Below are positions 1-8,542 of a stretch of 64,000 nt of DNA, piece after piece; positions within the stretch are counted from its first letter, which is position 1, and the number at the start of each line of letters is the position of its first letter. The stretch is taken from positions 62,001 to 126,000 of the forward strand of contig NZ_CBYL010000004.1 in the NCBI RefSeq assembly GCF_000577335.1. The letters are read 5' to 3'. The notes beneath the pieces are model-generated. The model searched no databases. It was not told the DNA's origin and was given only the letters and a program-made list of their open reading frames with translations. The translations under genes were made by a program, and so were the position numbers. Origin of the DNA: Faecalispora jeddahensis (GTDB lineage Bacteria; Bacillota; Clostridia; Oscillospirales; Acutalibacteraceae).

Positions 1-434
1 GGCTGGCCCCTGCCGCCGTTGACCACCTTCTCAAAATGACGGGGCTTACCGGCTTTGAAAAAGCGTATCCGTCGCAGCTTTCCGGCGGAATGCAGCAAAG
101 GGCCGCGCTGGCCCGGGCGCTGGCTTACGACCCGGAGCTGATTTTAATGGATGAACCGTTCGCCGCGCTGGATCACTTTACCCGCGAGGCAATGCAGAAC
201 GAGCTGATCCAAATTTTTTCCCAGCAGAAAAAGAGCATCATCTTTGTCACACACAGTGTGGATGAAGCTCTTTTGATCGGGCAGAAGATTCTGGTGCTGA
301 ACCCGGGCGGTGCGGCACAGGAATTTCTTTTGTCCCAATACACGTATCCGAGAGATCTGCTTTCCGATGAGATGATTGAACGGAAAAAAGAGATTCTCGG
401 GGCAATTCAATCAAAAAAGGAGCATATGCAATGA
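1..434 (+). CDS. ABC transporter ATP-binding protein, SsuB/TauB/ThiZ type (5' end outside window)
   Basis: The reading frame is open to the left edge (first full codon at base 3), so only the C-terminal half of the nucleotide-binding subunit is seen. It contains the ABC signature LSGGMQQRAALARAL, Walker B LILMDEP, the D-loop AALD and the switch histidine in FVTHSVDEA. These place it in the ATPase family that energises nitrate/sulfonate/taurine/thiamine-precursor importers. The Walker A segment lies outside the window. The stop codon overlaps the next gene's start (ATGA), so it is translationally coupled to the binding protein, and the two surely form one importer. The permease gene is presumably upstream. 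The substrate cannot be told from this part. Confidence 0.93.
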   Translation, partial: LAPAAVDHLLKMTGLTGFEKAYPSQLSGGMQQRAALARALAYDPELILMDEPFAALDHFTREAMQNELIQIFSQQKKSIIFVTHSVDEALLIGQKILVLNPGGAAQEFLLSQYTYPRDLLSDEMIERKKEILGAIQSKKEHMQ

Positions 435-1432
435 AACGAATTCTCTCAGTCCTTTTGTCCGCGGCAATTGCGGCGGCCTCTCTCGCCGGCTGCGCAGCCG
501 GCGGCCAGGCCAGCCAGCCCGAACCCTCACAGCCTGTTTCTTCGGCGGTGCCGGAGTTTACCGTAGACAAAATCGGCGTCACTTATGTCAAATCCCCGCT
601 GAACGTTCCTTCGATCGTTGAAAAGAAAAAGGGTATTTTTGCAAAGGCGTTTGAAGAATACGGTCTGCCTGTGGAATACTCCAATCTGACCGCCGGACCG
701 GAGCAGACGCAGGCGCTGGCCTCCGGCGATATTCAGTTTTTGTATGCGGTGGGCGCCACCTCTGTGATTCTGTCCGCCTCCAACGGCGCGGACATCAAAA
801 TCATCAGCACCTACAGTCGTTCTCCCGAGGCCTTCCGCATGTTTGCGGGCAAAGACAGTAAGATTCAGTCCGCCGCGGATTTGAAGGGCAAAAAGATCGC
901 CGGCCCCAAGGGCACGATCCTGCATGAGCTGATGGTTGCTTACCTCGCCACCGCAGGCCTTACGGAAAAGGATGTGGAGTTTGTCTCCATGGGAATTCCG
1001 GACGCGCAGGCCGCGCTGGCCGGGGGTACGGTAGACTGCGCGCTGCTGGCCGGCCCCACTGCTTATAACATGGCGAAGGACGGCTATAAAGTTGTCACCA
1101 CCGGAAAGGGCCTTGTGGATGCTACCATCGTCGTGGCCACCAGTCAGTCCTTCTACGATAAGAACCCCCTGCTCGTCAAACGCTTTTTAGAGGCGGAGGA
1201 TCAGATTGCCTCCTACATGAAGGAAAATCCCGAAGAGATTCTGGAAATAACCGCAAAGGAAACCGAGCTGAGCATCGATGCCGTGAAGGAAATGTACCCC
1301 ATGTATGACTTTGGCACAGAGATCACCGACGCGGACATCGCTTCCATGAAAAAGACGGAACAGTTTATGAAAAAGAACGCGATGATCGAAAACGACGTGG
1401 ATATTGACCAGCTCATCCTGAAAGTAAAATGA
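431..1432 (+). CDS. ABC transporter substrate-binding lipoprotein (NMT1/SsuA/ThiY-like)
   Basis: A 333-residue extracytoplasmic binding protein. Residues 1-21 are a lipoprotein signal peptide with lipobox L-A-G-C and Cys21 as the lipidated residue, followed by a short Ser/Pro/Gln linker. The body has the periplasmic-binding-protein type 2 pattern of the NMT1/SsuA family: KKKGIFAKAF near the start, a GDIQFLYAVGA turn, and DLKGKKIAGPKGT at the hinge. It starts inside the stop codon of the ATPase gene (ATGA). Family members bind aliphatic sulfonates, taurine, nitrate or pyrimidine/riboflavin precursors. No riboswitch or pathway gene nearby settles which, so the ligand is left open. Confidence 0.9.
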   Translation: MKRILSVLLSAAIAAASLAGCAAGGQASQPEPSQPVSSAVPEFTVDKIGVTYVKSPLNVPSIVEKKKGIFAKAFEEYGLPVEYSNLTAGPEQTQALASGDIQFLYAVGATSVILSASNGADIKIISTYSRSPEAFRMFAGKDSKIQSAADLKGKKIAGPKGTILHELMVAYLATAGLTEKDVEFVSMGIPDAQAALAGGTVDCALLAGPTAYNMAKDGYKVVTTGKGLVDATIVVATSQSFYDKNPLLVKRFLEAEDQIASYMKENPEEILEITAKETELSIDAVKEMYPMYDFGTEITDADIASMKKTEQFMKKNAMIENDVDIDQLILKVK

Positions 1433-1922
1433 CGCTATATTGAGTGGCCTCCTCAGGCCGCAAGAAAAGCTTGTCTTTCATGACAATCCATTGAAAAGAT
1501 GACATTGATTCCCTCCGCCACAGGCGGGGGGAATTGCCGTTTCAGGGTGAATTTGATTATCTTGATTGGATTTTTCCGCCTTGTTTTGCTTTCGCATATC
1601 CGCAACAGGCTGCACGGATCAGATATCGGCATTCCCCCGCCCACGGCGGGAGAATATTCTCTTTTTGGAAATGTTTCAAGTTGAAGCACGATTCTGATTG
1701 AGGTGTTTTCACCCTGTTTTGATTTATTATATCCGCAACAGGCTGCACGAATCAGGCATCGGAATTCCCCCGCCCACGGCGGGGGAATATTCTCTTGTTG
1801 GGGAATTTTTCAAATTGTGCTGCCGTTGCGATGGAGGGCTTTCTTTTTCTGTTTTGATTTAGCATATCCGGGACAGGATGCGAATAGAAATTAGGTAGAA
1901 ACAGGAAAAGGAGAGAAACTCT
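1433..1922. repeat. Intergenic tandem repeat array (about 130-bp unit) with GC-rich hairpins
   Basis: This 490-bp gap holds no convincing gene. Between about 1507 and 1890 there are roughly three degenerate copies of a unit of about 123-135 bp. Each unit carries the motif ATATCCGCAACAGGCTGCAC (at 1596 and 1729, with a diverged ATATCCGGGACAGG at 1864) followed by a hairpin of the form TTCCCCCGCC-cac-GGCGGGGGAA (1631-1655 and 1764-1788; a diverged one at 1508-1535). Short open frames across it are products of the repeat. The last partial copy lies where the promoter of the following sporulation genes is expected. Confidence 0.75.
1862..1891 (+). promoter_or_regulatory. Possible sigma-E-type promoter of sipL-spoIVA
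   Basis: GCATATC (1862-1868) lies 14 bases before AATAGAAAT (1883-1891). This resembles the sigma-E pattern (kmATATT, N14, CATACAAT) but the -10 matches only about five of eight positions. spoIVA and its partner belong to the sigma-E regulon in known spore formers, so the position is right. The match alone is weak. Confidence 0.3.
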
Positions 1923-3461
1923 ATGGAGTATACACTCAACCGGCAGTCCATCTGCGCAAGTGAGATCATATTTGACGGTTGCCAGGAACAGCCAATCGAC
2001 CTGGATTTCAGCCTTCCTGATTATTGTCCCGACATTCAACGCATCCTGAAGTGCCAGGTTTGCCCCCGCATTACCGGCAGGAGCATCATCGGGGATCACC
2101 TGGAGATCGAGGGCTCCGCGGCGATTAAGGTGATTTATCTGGATTCCGGCGGCAGCTGTATCCGGTGCTGCGAAAATGTCAAGCCGTTTTCGGCGTCGAT
2201 TCCGCTGAAGAAGCAGACCGACAATGCGGTCATATTTACCAGCTCGCGTGTGGAATACATCAACTGCCGGGCAACGAGTCCGCGCCGTCTGGATATTCAC
2301 GGGGCGTTTTCCATCTGCGCCAAGGTGGCGGAAAAGGTAAACAATGAATTTGTGAGCAATATTGAGGGCGATGACATTCAGCAAAAGCAGGAGCAAATCC
2401 CGGCCAGCCAGGTAACGTCGATTGCGCAGCAGCAGTTTTCTGTTTCTGAAGTACTGGAGATCAGCGACAGCAAGCCGCCGGCCAATAACATCATTCGCTC
2501 CGGCGCAACGGCGACCATTTCGGATTACAAGGTGGTCTCCGGCAAGCTGATCGTCAAGGGCGAAGTGAGCGTTAAGCTTTTGTATGCTCCCGAATCGGAG
2601 GATATGCTCCCCGAGGCGATGGAATATGTGATTCCCTACAGCCAGATGGTGGACGGCGATGGACTGGAGGAGGGGAACCTCTGCGATGTGAGCGTCAACG
2701 TGCTGAGCAATGATCTGCAGATCAAGAGCGACTCCTCCGGAGAAAACACGCTGTTTGAGGCCGAGGTTCGCCTGGCGGCCAACCTGATGGCATACGAGGA
2801 CACGGAAATCGCCATTGTAACGGACGCCTATTCCACTCAATATGAGCTGGAAACCCAGACGCAGTCGAAGCCGGTCTTCCGGCTGATCGAGATGATCAAC
2901 GACTCCGTTACGCAAAAGAACAGCTTCGATATCGGCGAAGGCGGCATCACGAAGGTGATCGACGTCTGGAACGAGATCAGCAGTGTTTCCGCAGAGGAAG
3001 AGGAAAACCAAATTCGTTTTACCGGCAAGCTGAATCTGTGCATTCTCGCACTCAACGCACAGGAGAAGCCTTTCTACTTTGAACGGGTCGTCGACTTCAC
3101 CGCCAGCCATGAGTGGCGCAAAAAAGAGGGTGGAGTCTTCTGCGCACCCCGGGTAGAGATCAGCAATATCAGCTTCCGAATTACCGGCGGCACGGGAATT
3201 GAAGTAAAGACCGAGCTCAAGCTGACCGCCGCCGTGTTCCAATCCAGCAGCCACAGAATGATTGCGGGCGCAAACGCGGACGAAACCAAAACGCGTAAAA
3301 AAGATAACTCCGCCGCACTAACCATCTATTTTGCAGACGCGGGAGAGAGCCTTTGGGACATTGCCCGGCGCTACTGCACCTCCGTTTCCGCAATTCAAAA
3401 GGAAAACGAGCTGGAGGAAGATTTTGCTGAGAATAGGGGGATGCTTTTAATTCCAATGTAA
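1923..3461 (+). CDS. sipL: SPOCS (DUF3794) domain protein with C-terminal LysM, SipL-like
   Basis: 512 residues. Three stretches resemble the SPOCS/DUF3794 fold (about residues 10-130, 175-280 and 325-430), with the typical FSLPDYCPDIQRIL segment near the N-terminus. They are followed by a C-terminal LysM domain (about 465-512, GESLWDIARRYCTSVSAIQ). This is the architecture and length of clostridial SipL, which uses its LysM domain to bind the coat ATPase SpoIVA and anchor the spore coat to the forespore membrane. The next gene, 42 bp downstream, is spoIVA, which strongly supports that role. The start ATG follows GGAG with good spacing. Expected to act in the mother cell during sporulation. 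Confidence 0.85.
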   Translation: MEYTLNRQSICASEIIFDGCQEQPIDLDFSLPDYCPDIQRILKCQVCPRITGRSIIGDHLEIEGSAAIKVIYLDSGGSCIRCCENVKPFSASIPLKKQTDNAVIFTSSRVEYINCRATSPRRLDIHGAFSICAKVAEKVNNEFVSNIEGDDIQQKQEQIPASQVTSIAQQQFSVSEVLEISDSKPPANNIIRSGATATISDYKVVSGKLIVKGEVSVKLLYAPESEDMLPEAMEYVIPYSQMVDGDGLEEGNLCDVSVNVLSNDLQIKSDSSGENTLFEAEVRLAANLMAYEDTEIAIVTDAYSTQYELETQTQSKPVFRLIEMINDSVTQKNSFDIGEGGITKVIDVWNEISSVSAEEEENQIRFTGKLNLCILALNAQEKPFYFERVVDFTASHEWRKKEGGVFCAPRVEISNISFRITGGTGIEVKTELKLTAAVFQSSSHRMIAGANADETKTRKKDNSAALTIYFADAGESLWDIARRYCTSVSAIQKENELEEDFAENRGMLLIPM

Positions 3462-3503
3462 GCGATCCCAAAAATAAAATTCTCTGCCTGAGGGGGAGGT
3501 AAA

Positions 3504-4982
3504 ATGGAAGAGCGCAATATTTATCAAGATATTTCGGAACGCACCAACGGTGATATTTATATTGGTGTGGTCGGCCCGGTTCGCACGGGCAAATCTACCT
3601 TCATCAAAAAGTTCATGGATACCATCGTCATCCCCAACATGGACGAAAACAGCCGGCGTGACCGCGCGATCGATGAAATGCCTCAATCCGCCGCGGGCCG
3701 CACCATTATGACGACGGAACCAAAATTCATTCCGGAGCAGGCGGTCACCGTAAATATTGACGACAGCGCCACGTTCCGCGTGCGCATGATCGACTGCGTG
3801 GGCTACATTGTTCCCAGCGCGCTGGGGTATATTGAAAACGATCTGCCGCGCATGATCCGCACCCCGTGGTACGACGAGCCGATCCCCTTCAATATGGCGG
3901 CGGAAATCGGCACGCAAAAGGTCATTACCGAGCATTCCACCATCGGGCTGCTCATTACGACGGACGGCAGCATCAGCGAAATTCCGCGGGAAGAATATGA
4001 AGAGGCGGAAGAGCGCGTTGTTTCGGAGCTCAAGGAAATCAAAAAGCCCTTTATCATTCTTCTCAACTGCACAAACCCCACTGCGCCGCAGTCTCAGGCG
4101 CTGGCGGAAAACATGCAGAAGCGCTACAAGGTTCCCGTGCAGCCGGTGAACTGCCTCGAGCTGAACGAAAAGGAAATCCGCGATGTTCTGGCAAAGATCC
4201 TGTTCGAGTTCCCGGTCAAGGAAATCAAAGTCGAAATGCCGCACTGGCTCTCTACGCTCGAAAAGAAGCACTGGCTGCGCTCCGCGATCTTCCAGATCAT
4301 TCAGCAGTCCGCCTCGAAAATCTCGCGCATCCGCGAGGTGGGCGGCCTGGTGGATGACGTGTCGAAATGCGAGCACGTCGGCTCCGCGCAGACGCTTTCC
4401 GTCGATTTGGGAACCGGCTGTGCCAGAATCGGAATTCAGCTGAAAAACGACCTGTTCTACCGCATTCTCGGCGAGCAGACGGGGCTGGAGCTGCACAACG
4501 AGGGCGAGCTGCTCTCCTCCGTTCTGGAGCTGGCAAAAATCAAGATGGAATATGACAAGATTCGAGACGCCTACCAGGATGTACTCGATACCGGCTACGG
4601 AATTATGATGCCGACGATCGACGAGATGAGCCTGGAAGAGCCCGAGATCATCAAGCAGGGCGGCAAGTACGGTGTCCGCCTCAGAGCGGCCGCGCCGTCG
4701 ATCCATTTGATCCGCACCAAAATCACAACGGAGCTGACGCCCATTGTAGGCTCGGAGCAGCAGTCGGAAGAGCTTGTCATGTCCATGATGAAGGAATTCG
4801 AGGAAAGCCCCGTTAAAATCTGGGAGTCGAATATCTTCGGCAAGTCTCTGCATGAGCTGGTCAACGAGGGAATGCATAACAAGCTGTACCGCATGCCGGC
4901 CGACGCGCGCGACAAGATGAAGGAAACGATCGAGCGTATCATCAACGACGGCTGCAACGGTCTCATTTGTATCATCCTGTAA
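3504..4982 (+). CDS. spoIVA: Stage IV sporulation protein A (coat morphogenetic ATPase)
   Basis: 492 residues, the same length as Bacillus subtilis SpoIVA. The N-terminal P-loop GPVRTGKS (residues 24-31, Lys30) is the TRAFAC-type ATPase motif of this family. The C-terminus ends in the hydrophobic Gly-Cys-rich segment GCNGLICIIL that mediates membrane localisation. SpoIVA polymerises on the forespore outer membrane using ATP and forms the basement layer of the coat. A strong ribosome-binding site (GGGGGAGGT) precedes the ATG. It sits directly after its binding partner sipL and is followed by a strong symmetric terminator, so the two probably form a bicistronic operon. Confidence 0.97.
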   Translation: MEERNIYQDISERTNGDIYIGVVGPVRTGKSTFIKKFMDTIVIPNMDENSRRDRAIDEMPQSAAGRTIMTTEPKFIPEQAVTVNIDDSATFRVRMIDCVGYIVPSALGYIENDLPRMIRTPWYDEPIPFNMAAEIGTQKVITEHSTIGLLITTDGSISEIPREEYEEAEERVVSELKEIKKPFIILLNCTNPTAPQSQALAENMQKRYKVPVQPVNCLELNEKEIRDVLAKILFEFPVKEIKVEMPHWLSTLEKKHWLRSAIFQIIQQSASKISRIREVGGLVDDVSKCEHVGSAQTLSVDLGTGCARIGIQLKNDLFYRILGEQTGLELHNEGELLSSVLELAKIKMEYDKIRDAYQDVLDTGYGIMMPTIDEMSLEEPEIIKQGGKYGVRLRAAAPSIHLIRTKITTELTPIVGSEQQSEELVMSMMKEFEESPVKIWESNIFGKSLHELVNEGMHNKLYRMPADARDKMKETIERIINDGCNGLICIIL

Positions 4983-5039
4983 CATAACGCGATCTCTTTG
5001 CTCCGCAGGGAGTAAGTTGATTTATTTCACCCCAAACAG

Positions 5040-5095
5040 AAAAAGCCGCGCTCTGCATTGGCTATCATTGGGCCAAGACAGAGCGCGGCTTTTTC
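5040..5095 (+). terminator. Bidirectional intrinsic terminator between spoIVA and the nitroreductase
   Basis: A stem of AAAGCCGCGCTCTG with CAGAGCGCGGCTTT around a loop of about 20 bases, flanked by A5 on the left and T5 on the right. It can therefore stop transcription from both converging genes. Confidence 0.9.
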
Positions 5096-5233
5096 TTTAC
5101 GATCGATTCTTTTTTGAGAAAACAGAAATTTCTCTCTGCCGCAGGCGGCGAGAAGGATTCCTGGCCTTTTTCGGCCGTTCACCGCAAACAGAGGCTTGAA
5201 CAAGCCGAAAACGGAACTCATTCTATTTTGTCG

Positions 5234-5761
5234 TCAGCCCTGAAAGGTGTGATAGAATACCGTTTTGGAAAGCTCAAAGCGGTCGTTATGCAGTCTGCTG
5301 GGCTTTGCTTCCTCATTGGGGTAGCCCATCATCAGAATGGCCATGGGAACCAGCGCCTCGGGAATATGGAACTCGCGGCGCACCGCCTGCGGATCAAATT
5401 GCATCACCCAGGTCGAGCCGATCCCCAGCTCACTGGCCTGAAGAATCATGTGCGTGCCGACAATGCCCATATCTACCTCGCCGCTGTCGGCGTTGTCGTA
5501 ATCCTTGCGCTTCCAGCTCACTTCTTTTTCATAGCATACCACAAGCGCCAGAGTCTGGTGAAAACGGAACGGGCAGCATTTTGCCAGAAGCTCCATCTCC
5601 GCGGGTGTGTTCAGCACCAGAATTCTCTGCGGCTGACTGTTGTGGGCGGTGGGGGCAATCCGGCCCGCTTCTAAAATCAAATCCAGCTTATCCTGCTCCA
5701 CAGGCTTGTCGCTGAATTTTCTCATCGAATACCTGTCCTTTGCCAATTCCAAAAAGCTCAT
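5234..5761 (-). CDS. Nitroreductase-family FMN oxidoreductase
   Basis: 175 residues, a typical compact single-domain nitroreductase. The N-terminus (FLELAKDRYSMRKFSDKPVE) carries the FMN-phosphate-binding RxSxRxF motif. APTAHNSQP is the second FMN-binding loop, and the C-terminal part has the usual LGIGSTWV and MGYPNEE segments. The chosen ATG lies 7 bases after a perfect AGGAGG (5774-5769, minus strand); an in-frame start 17 codons upstream has none. Such enzymes reduce nitroaromatics, quinones or flavins with NAD(P)H, and the natural substrate is unknown. It is convergent with spoIVA. A small flavodoxin-like remnant lies just upstream on the same strand. Confidence 0.88.
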   Translation of the reverse strand: MSFLELAKDRYSMRKFSDKPVEQDKLDLILEAGRIAPTAHNSQPQRILVLNTPAEMELLAKCCPFRFHQTLALVVCYEKEVSWKRKDYDNADSGEVDMGIVGTHMILQASELGIGSTWVMQFDPQAVRREFHIPEALVPMAILMMGYPNEEAKPSRLHNDRFELSKTVFYHTFQG

Positions 5762-5855
5762 ATTGCAACCTCCTGAGTAAAAGATGTTTGCCGTTTTCCG
5801 CTCAGCCGTCACGGCTCCGCTGAAAACGGCGCGAATAAAAAATGTCTCGGAGCGA

Positions 5856-5927
5856 TCACGCCCCCGGGCTGAATAGCATAGTATTTCCGTTTTTGCGCGG
5901 GCTTCTTATCAGAATACAGTCCTTCAT
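5856..5927 (-). pseudogene. Remnant of a flavodoxin-like NAD(P)H-dependent FMN reductase N-terminus
   Basis: A 23-codon frame beginning ATG 6 bases after GGAGAG encodes MKDCILIRSPRKNGNTMLF and then stops. The segment SPRKNGNT is the phosphate-binding loop seen at the very N-terminus of NADPH-dependent FMN reductase/flavodoxin-like oxidoreductases (usually GSPRKNGNT), here with Gly changed to Arg. Nothing resembling the rest of that fold follows in any frame. It therefore looks like a decayed gene rather than a functional peptide, though a short leader peptide cannot be excluded. Confidence 0.45.
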
Positions 5928-6134
5928 TTGGATCTCTCCGTCGGCGGCGCGCGCTTTTTGTTTTGAGGTGGGTGTTTCTTCGCGGTATTTAAGTTTGAGT
6001 ATAATCGATTTGTCAGAGGTTTTAATTACCAAACAGAACCAAAAATACCGTTCTTTGTCTTTATTATATCGCCCTTTTTTCCGGGATGCAAGAATTCCTT
6101 TTCCTTTTTTGGTGCTTCTGCCATATGACTTTTC

Positions 6135-6163
6135 TTGCATTTAAAGCATAAGAAGGATATAAT
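6135..6163 (+). promoter_or_regulatory. Sigma-A-type promoter for nfnAB
   Basis: TTGCAT (6135-6140), a 17-base spacer and TATAAT (6158-6163), about 90 bases before the nfnA start. Confidence 0.6.
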
Positions 6164-6253
6164 AGAATAGCTGAAAAGTTATCTCTGCAATCGTTGTCAT
6201 ACGCATGTGGCTTATATTGCACGAGTCAATACTCTATAAAAGGAAGTGGCAGA

Positions 6254-7102
6254 ATGTTCCCAATTTTAAAAAAGCGAAGACTGAACGATACCATGACATT
6301 AATGGAGGTGGAAGCGCCGTTTATCGCAAAAAAAGCGAAGGCAGGGCAATTCATCATCCTGCGTGTCAATGAATTCGGTGAAAGAATTCCGCTGACAATT
6401 GCAGACTACGACCGCGAAGCGGGTACGATTACGATCATTTTCCAAAAGGTGGGAAAAACGACTCTGCTGCTTGACCAGTTGGAGGAAGGGGAAAAGATTC
6501 TGGATTTTATCGGGCCCCTCGGCACAGCCTCTCACCTGGAAGGATACAAAAAGGCCGCGGTGATCGGCGGCGGCGCGGGCTGCGCAATTGCGTACCCGCA
6601 GGCAAAGGCCCTGCATGAAATGGGCGCTCATGTCGATATGATCGCCGGCTTCCGCAGCCAGGATATCATCATTCTGGAGGAGGAAATGCGCGCGGCGAGC
6701 GACAATCTGTTCCTGATGACCGACGACGGCTCCAACGGCAACAAGGGCTTTGTCACCGACGCGTTAAAGGCGCAGATTGATGCCGGCGCCGATTATGATC
6801 TGGTGGTTGCGATCGGCCCGCTGCCCATGATGCGCGCGGTCAGCAATTTGACAAAGCCGTACGGCATTAAGACGATCATCAGCATGAACCCGATTATGAT
6901 CGACGGCACCGGCATGTGCGGTGGCTGCCGCGTAACAGTAGGCGGCGAGACCAAATTCGCCTGTGTGGACGGTCCCGATTTCGACGGCCATCTGGTGGAT
7001 TTCGACGAAGCGATCCTTCGCACCAGAACTTACAGGGAAGATGAAGCGAGAGCGACCCGCGAATACAACTGTCATCTGATGGAGGGCGCAAAGAATGGCT
7101 AA
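6254..7102 (+). CDS. nfnA: NADH-dependent ferredoxin:NADP+ oxidoreductase, small (FAD/NAD-binding) subunit
   Basis: 282 residues, with start ATG 7 bases after AGGAAG. It has the ferredoxin reductase-like layout: an N-terminal FAD-binding beta barrel (about 1-95, with RIPLTIADYD), an NAD-binding Rossmann part (GGGAGCAIAYPQAKALH) and a C-terminal [2Fe-2S] cluster region with cysteines in GTGMCGGCRVTV and KFACVDGP. Together with the overlapping next gene this is the NfnAB/sulfide dehydrogenase-like pair. It couples reversible electron bifurcation between NADH, ferredoxin and NADPH in the cytoplasm of anaerobes. The homologous PyrK-like subunits are excluded by the partner gene. Confidence 0.9.
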   Translation: MFPILKKRRLNDTMTLMEVEAPFIAKKAKAGQFIILRVNEFGERIPLTIADYDREAGTITIIFQKVGKTTLLLDQLEEGEKILDFIGPLGTASHLEGYKKAAVIGGGAGCAIAYPQAKALHEMGAHVDMIAGFRSQDIIILEEEMRAASDNLFLMTDDGSNGNKGFVTDALKAQIDAGADYDLVVAIGPLPMMRAVSNLTKPYGIKTIISMNPIMIDGTGMCGGCRVTVGGETKFACVDGPDFDGHLVDFDEAILRTRTYREDEARATREYNCHLMEGAKNG

Positions 7103-8486
7103 CATGAATCCGAAAAAAACACCGATGCCGGAACAGGATCCGCTGGTGCGCAATCATAATTTTGAAGAGGTTACTCTGGGCTACACCGATGAAATGGCTA
7201 TGGAAGAAGCGCAGCGCTGCCTGCAGTGTAAACATAAGCCTTGTATCAGCGGATGTCCGGTCAATATCAGAATTCCCGAATTCATCCGCTGTATTACAGA
7301 GGGGGATTTGGAGCAGGCTTACCATATCATTACCTCTACAAGCTCTCTGCCGGCAGTATGCGGCCGTGTATGCCCGCAGGAAACACAGTGTGAGGCTAAA
7401 TGCGTGCGCGGCATTAAGCACGAGCCGGTCGGAATCGGCCGCCTGGAGCGTTATGTTGCAGACTGGTACATGAATAACCGCGAAAGAAAGCCTGTGAAAA
7501 CAGAGCAAAACGGACATAAGGTCGCCATTATCGGCGCGGGCCCCGCAGGCCTTACCTGCGCCGGTGATTTGAACGCGATGGGCTATTCCGTCACCGTTTT
7601 TGAGGCCCTGCATACCGCGGGCGGCGTACTGATGTACGGCATCCCGCAGTTCCGTCTGCCGAAAGAAATCGTGCAGAAGGAAATCGATCTGCTCAAATCC
7701 AACGGAGTAACCATCGAAACCGATATGGTGATCGGCAAGGTTCTTTCTGTGGACGAGTTGTTTGAAATGGGCTTTGAGGCGATCTTTATCGGCTCCGGCG
7801 CCGGACTGCCGAGCTTTATGAACATCCCGGGCGAGGGCCTTGTCGGCGTGTACTCTGCCAACGAGTTCTTGACCCGCATCAATTTGATGAAGGCGTACAA
7901 AGAGGGTTACGATACCCCGATCATCCGGCCGAAGAACGTTGCCGTCTGCGGCGGCGGAAACGTCGCGATGGATGCAGCCCGCAGCGCGAAGCGCCTGGGC
8001 GCCGAAAATGTATATATCGTATACCGCCGTGCGGAGGAGCAGATGCCTGCCCGCCGTGAGGAAATCCACCACGCCAAAGAGGAAGAGATCGATTTCCGCC
8101 TGCTGACGAATCCGGTTGCCATTCATGGTGACGAAAACGGCAGAGTGACCGAAATCGAGTGCATCCGTATGGAGCTCGGCGAGCCCGACGCGAGCGGCCG
8201 CCGCAAGCCGGTGGAGGTAGAAGGCTCGAACTTCCGTCTTTCGGTAGACTGCGTTGTCATGGCCATCGGCAATTCGCCGAACCCGCTGCTCCAGAGAACA
8301 ACGGAGGGCCTTGAGACGAACCGCCATGGCTGCCTGATTGTCAACGAAGAAACGCTGCAGACCACCCGTGAGGGCGTATTTGCCGGCGGAGACGCGGTGA
8401 CCGGTGCGGCAACCGTTATTCTGGCGATGGGTGAGGGCAAACATGCCGCGAATTCTATCGACGAATACATCAAGAGCAAAAAGTAA
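7095..8486 (+). CDS. nfnB: NfnB / glutamate synthase small-subunit-like FAD-NADPH oxidoreductase
   Basis: 463 residues. The N-terminal domain has a cysteine set for [4Fe-4S] clusters (CLQCKHKPCISGCPVNI and CGRVCPQETQCEAKCVRG). It is followed by an FAD-binding dinucleotide motif (IIGAGPAGLTCAGDL) and an NADPH-binding motif (CGGGNVAMDAARSAKRLGA), ending with GGDAVTGAATVILAMGEG. This is the homotetrameric GltA-like protein. Its start overlaps the previous gene by 8 bases, making it the large subunit of NfnAB, where the deeply buried FAD performs electron bifurcation. A standalone NADPH-glutamate synthase role is less likely because no large GltB is nearby and NfnA is coupled to it. A terminator follows. 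Confidence 0.9.
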   Translation: MANMNPKKTPMPEQDPLVRNHNFEEVTLGYTDEMAMEEAQRCLQCKHKPCISGCPVNIRIPEFIRCITEGDLEQAYHIITSTSSLPAVCGRVCPQETQCEAKCVRGIKHEPVGIGRLERYVADWYMNNRERKPVKTEQNGHKVAIIGAGPAGLTCAGDLNAMGYSVTVFEALHTAGGVLMYGIPQFRLPKEIVQKEIDLLKSNGVTIETDMVIGKVLSVDELFEMGFEAIFIGSGAGLPSFMNIPGEGLVGVYSANEFLTRINLMKAYKEGYDTPIIRPKNVAVCGGGNVAMDAARSAKRLGAENVYIVYRRAEEQMPARREEIHHAKEEEIDFRLLTNPVAIHGDENGRVTEIECIRMELGEPDASGRRKPVEVEGSNFRLSVDCVVMAIGNSPNPLLQRTTEGLETNRHGCLIVNEETLQTTREGVFAGGDAVTGAATVILAMGEGKHAANSIDEYIKSKK

Positions 8487-8503
8487 TTTTATTCTGAATG
8501 ACA

Positions 8504-8542
8504 GGGAACCCGTTGTTTATAAAACAGCGGGTCCCTTTTTTA
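8504..8542 (+). terminator. Intrinsic terminator of nfnAB
   Basis: GGGAACCCGTTGTTT pairs with AAACAGCGGGTCCC (with a single-base bulge) and is followed by a run of six T. Confidence 0.85.

Larger units (their letters stand above)
5762..6253. other. Intergenic region with flavodoxin-like remnant and nfnA promoter
   Basis: A 492-bp AT-rich gap between divergent genes. It contains a 23-codon remnant (5856-5927, minus strand) resembling the start of an NADPH-dependent FMN reductase and, towards the right end, a sigma-A-like promoter for nfnAB. No intact gene is visible. Confidence 0.6.

Noticed and set aside
1499-1894. Short open frames within the repeat array
   Set aside because: They are translations of the tandem hairpin units, lack ribosome-binding sites, and repeat the same residues.
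1752-3254. A 500-codon open frame on the - strand
   Set aside because: Antisense of sipL, Leu/Arg/His-rich with no domain; its end also runs into the repeat array.
3447-4985. A 512-codon open frame on the - strand
   Set aside because: Antisense of spoIVA, whose own identity is certain from motifs and length.
5114-5715. Open frames on the + strand across the nitroreductase gene
   Set aside because: They are antisense to a gene with clear FMN-binding motifs and a perfect ribosome-binding site.
6894-8444. A 516-codon open frame on the - strand
   Set aside because: Antisense of nfnA/nfnB with no protein-like features.
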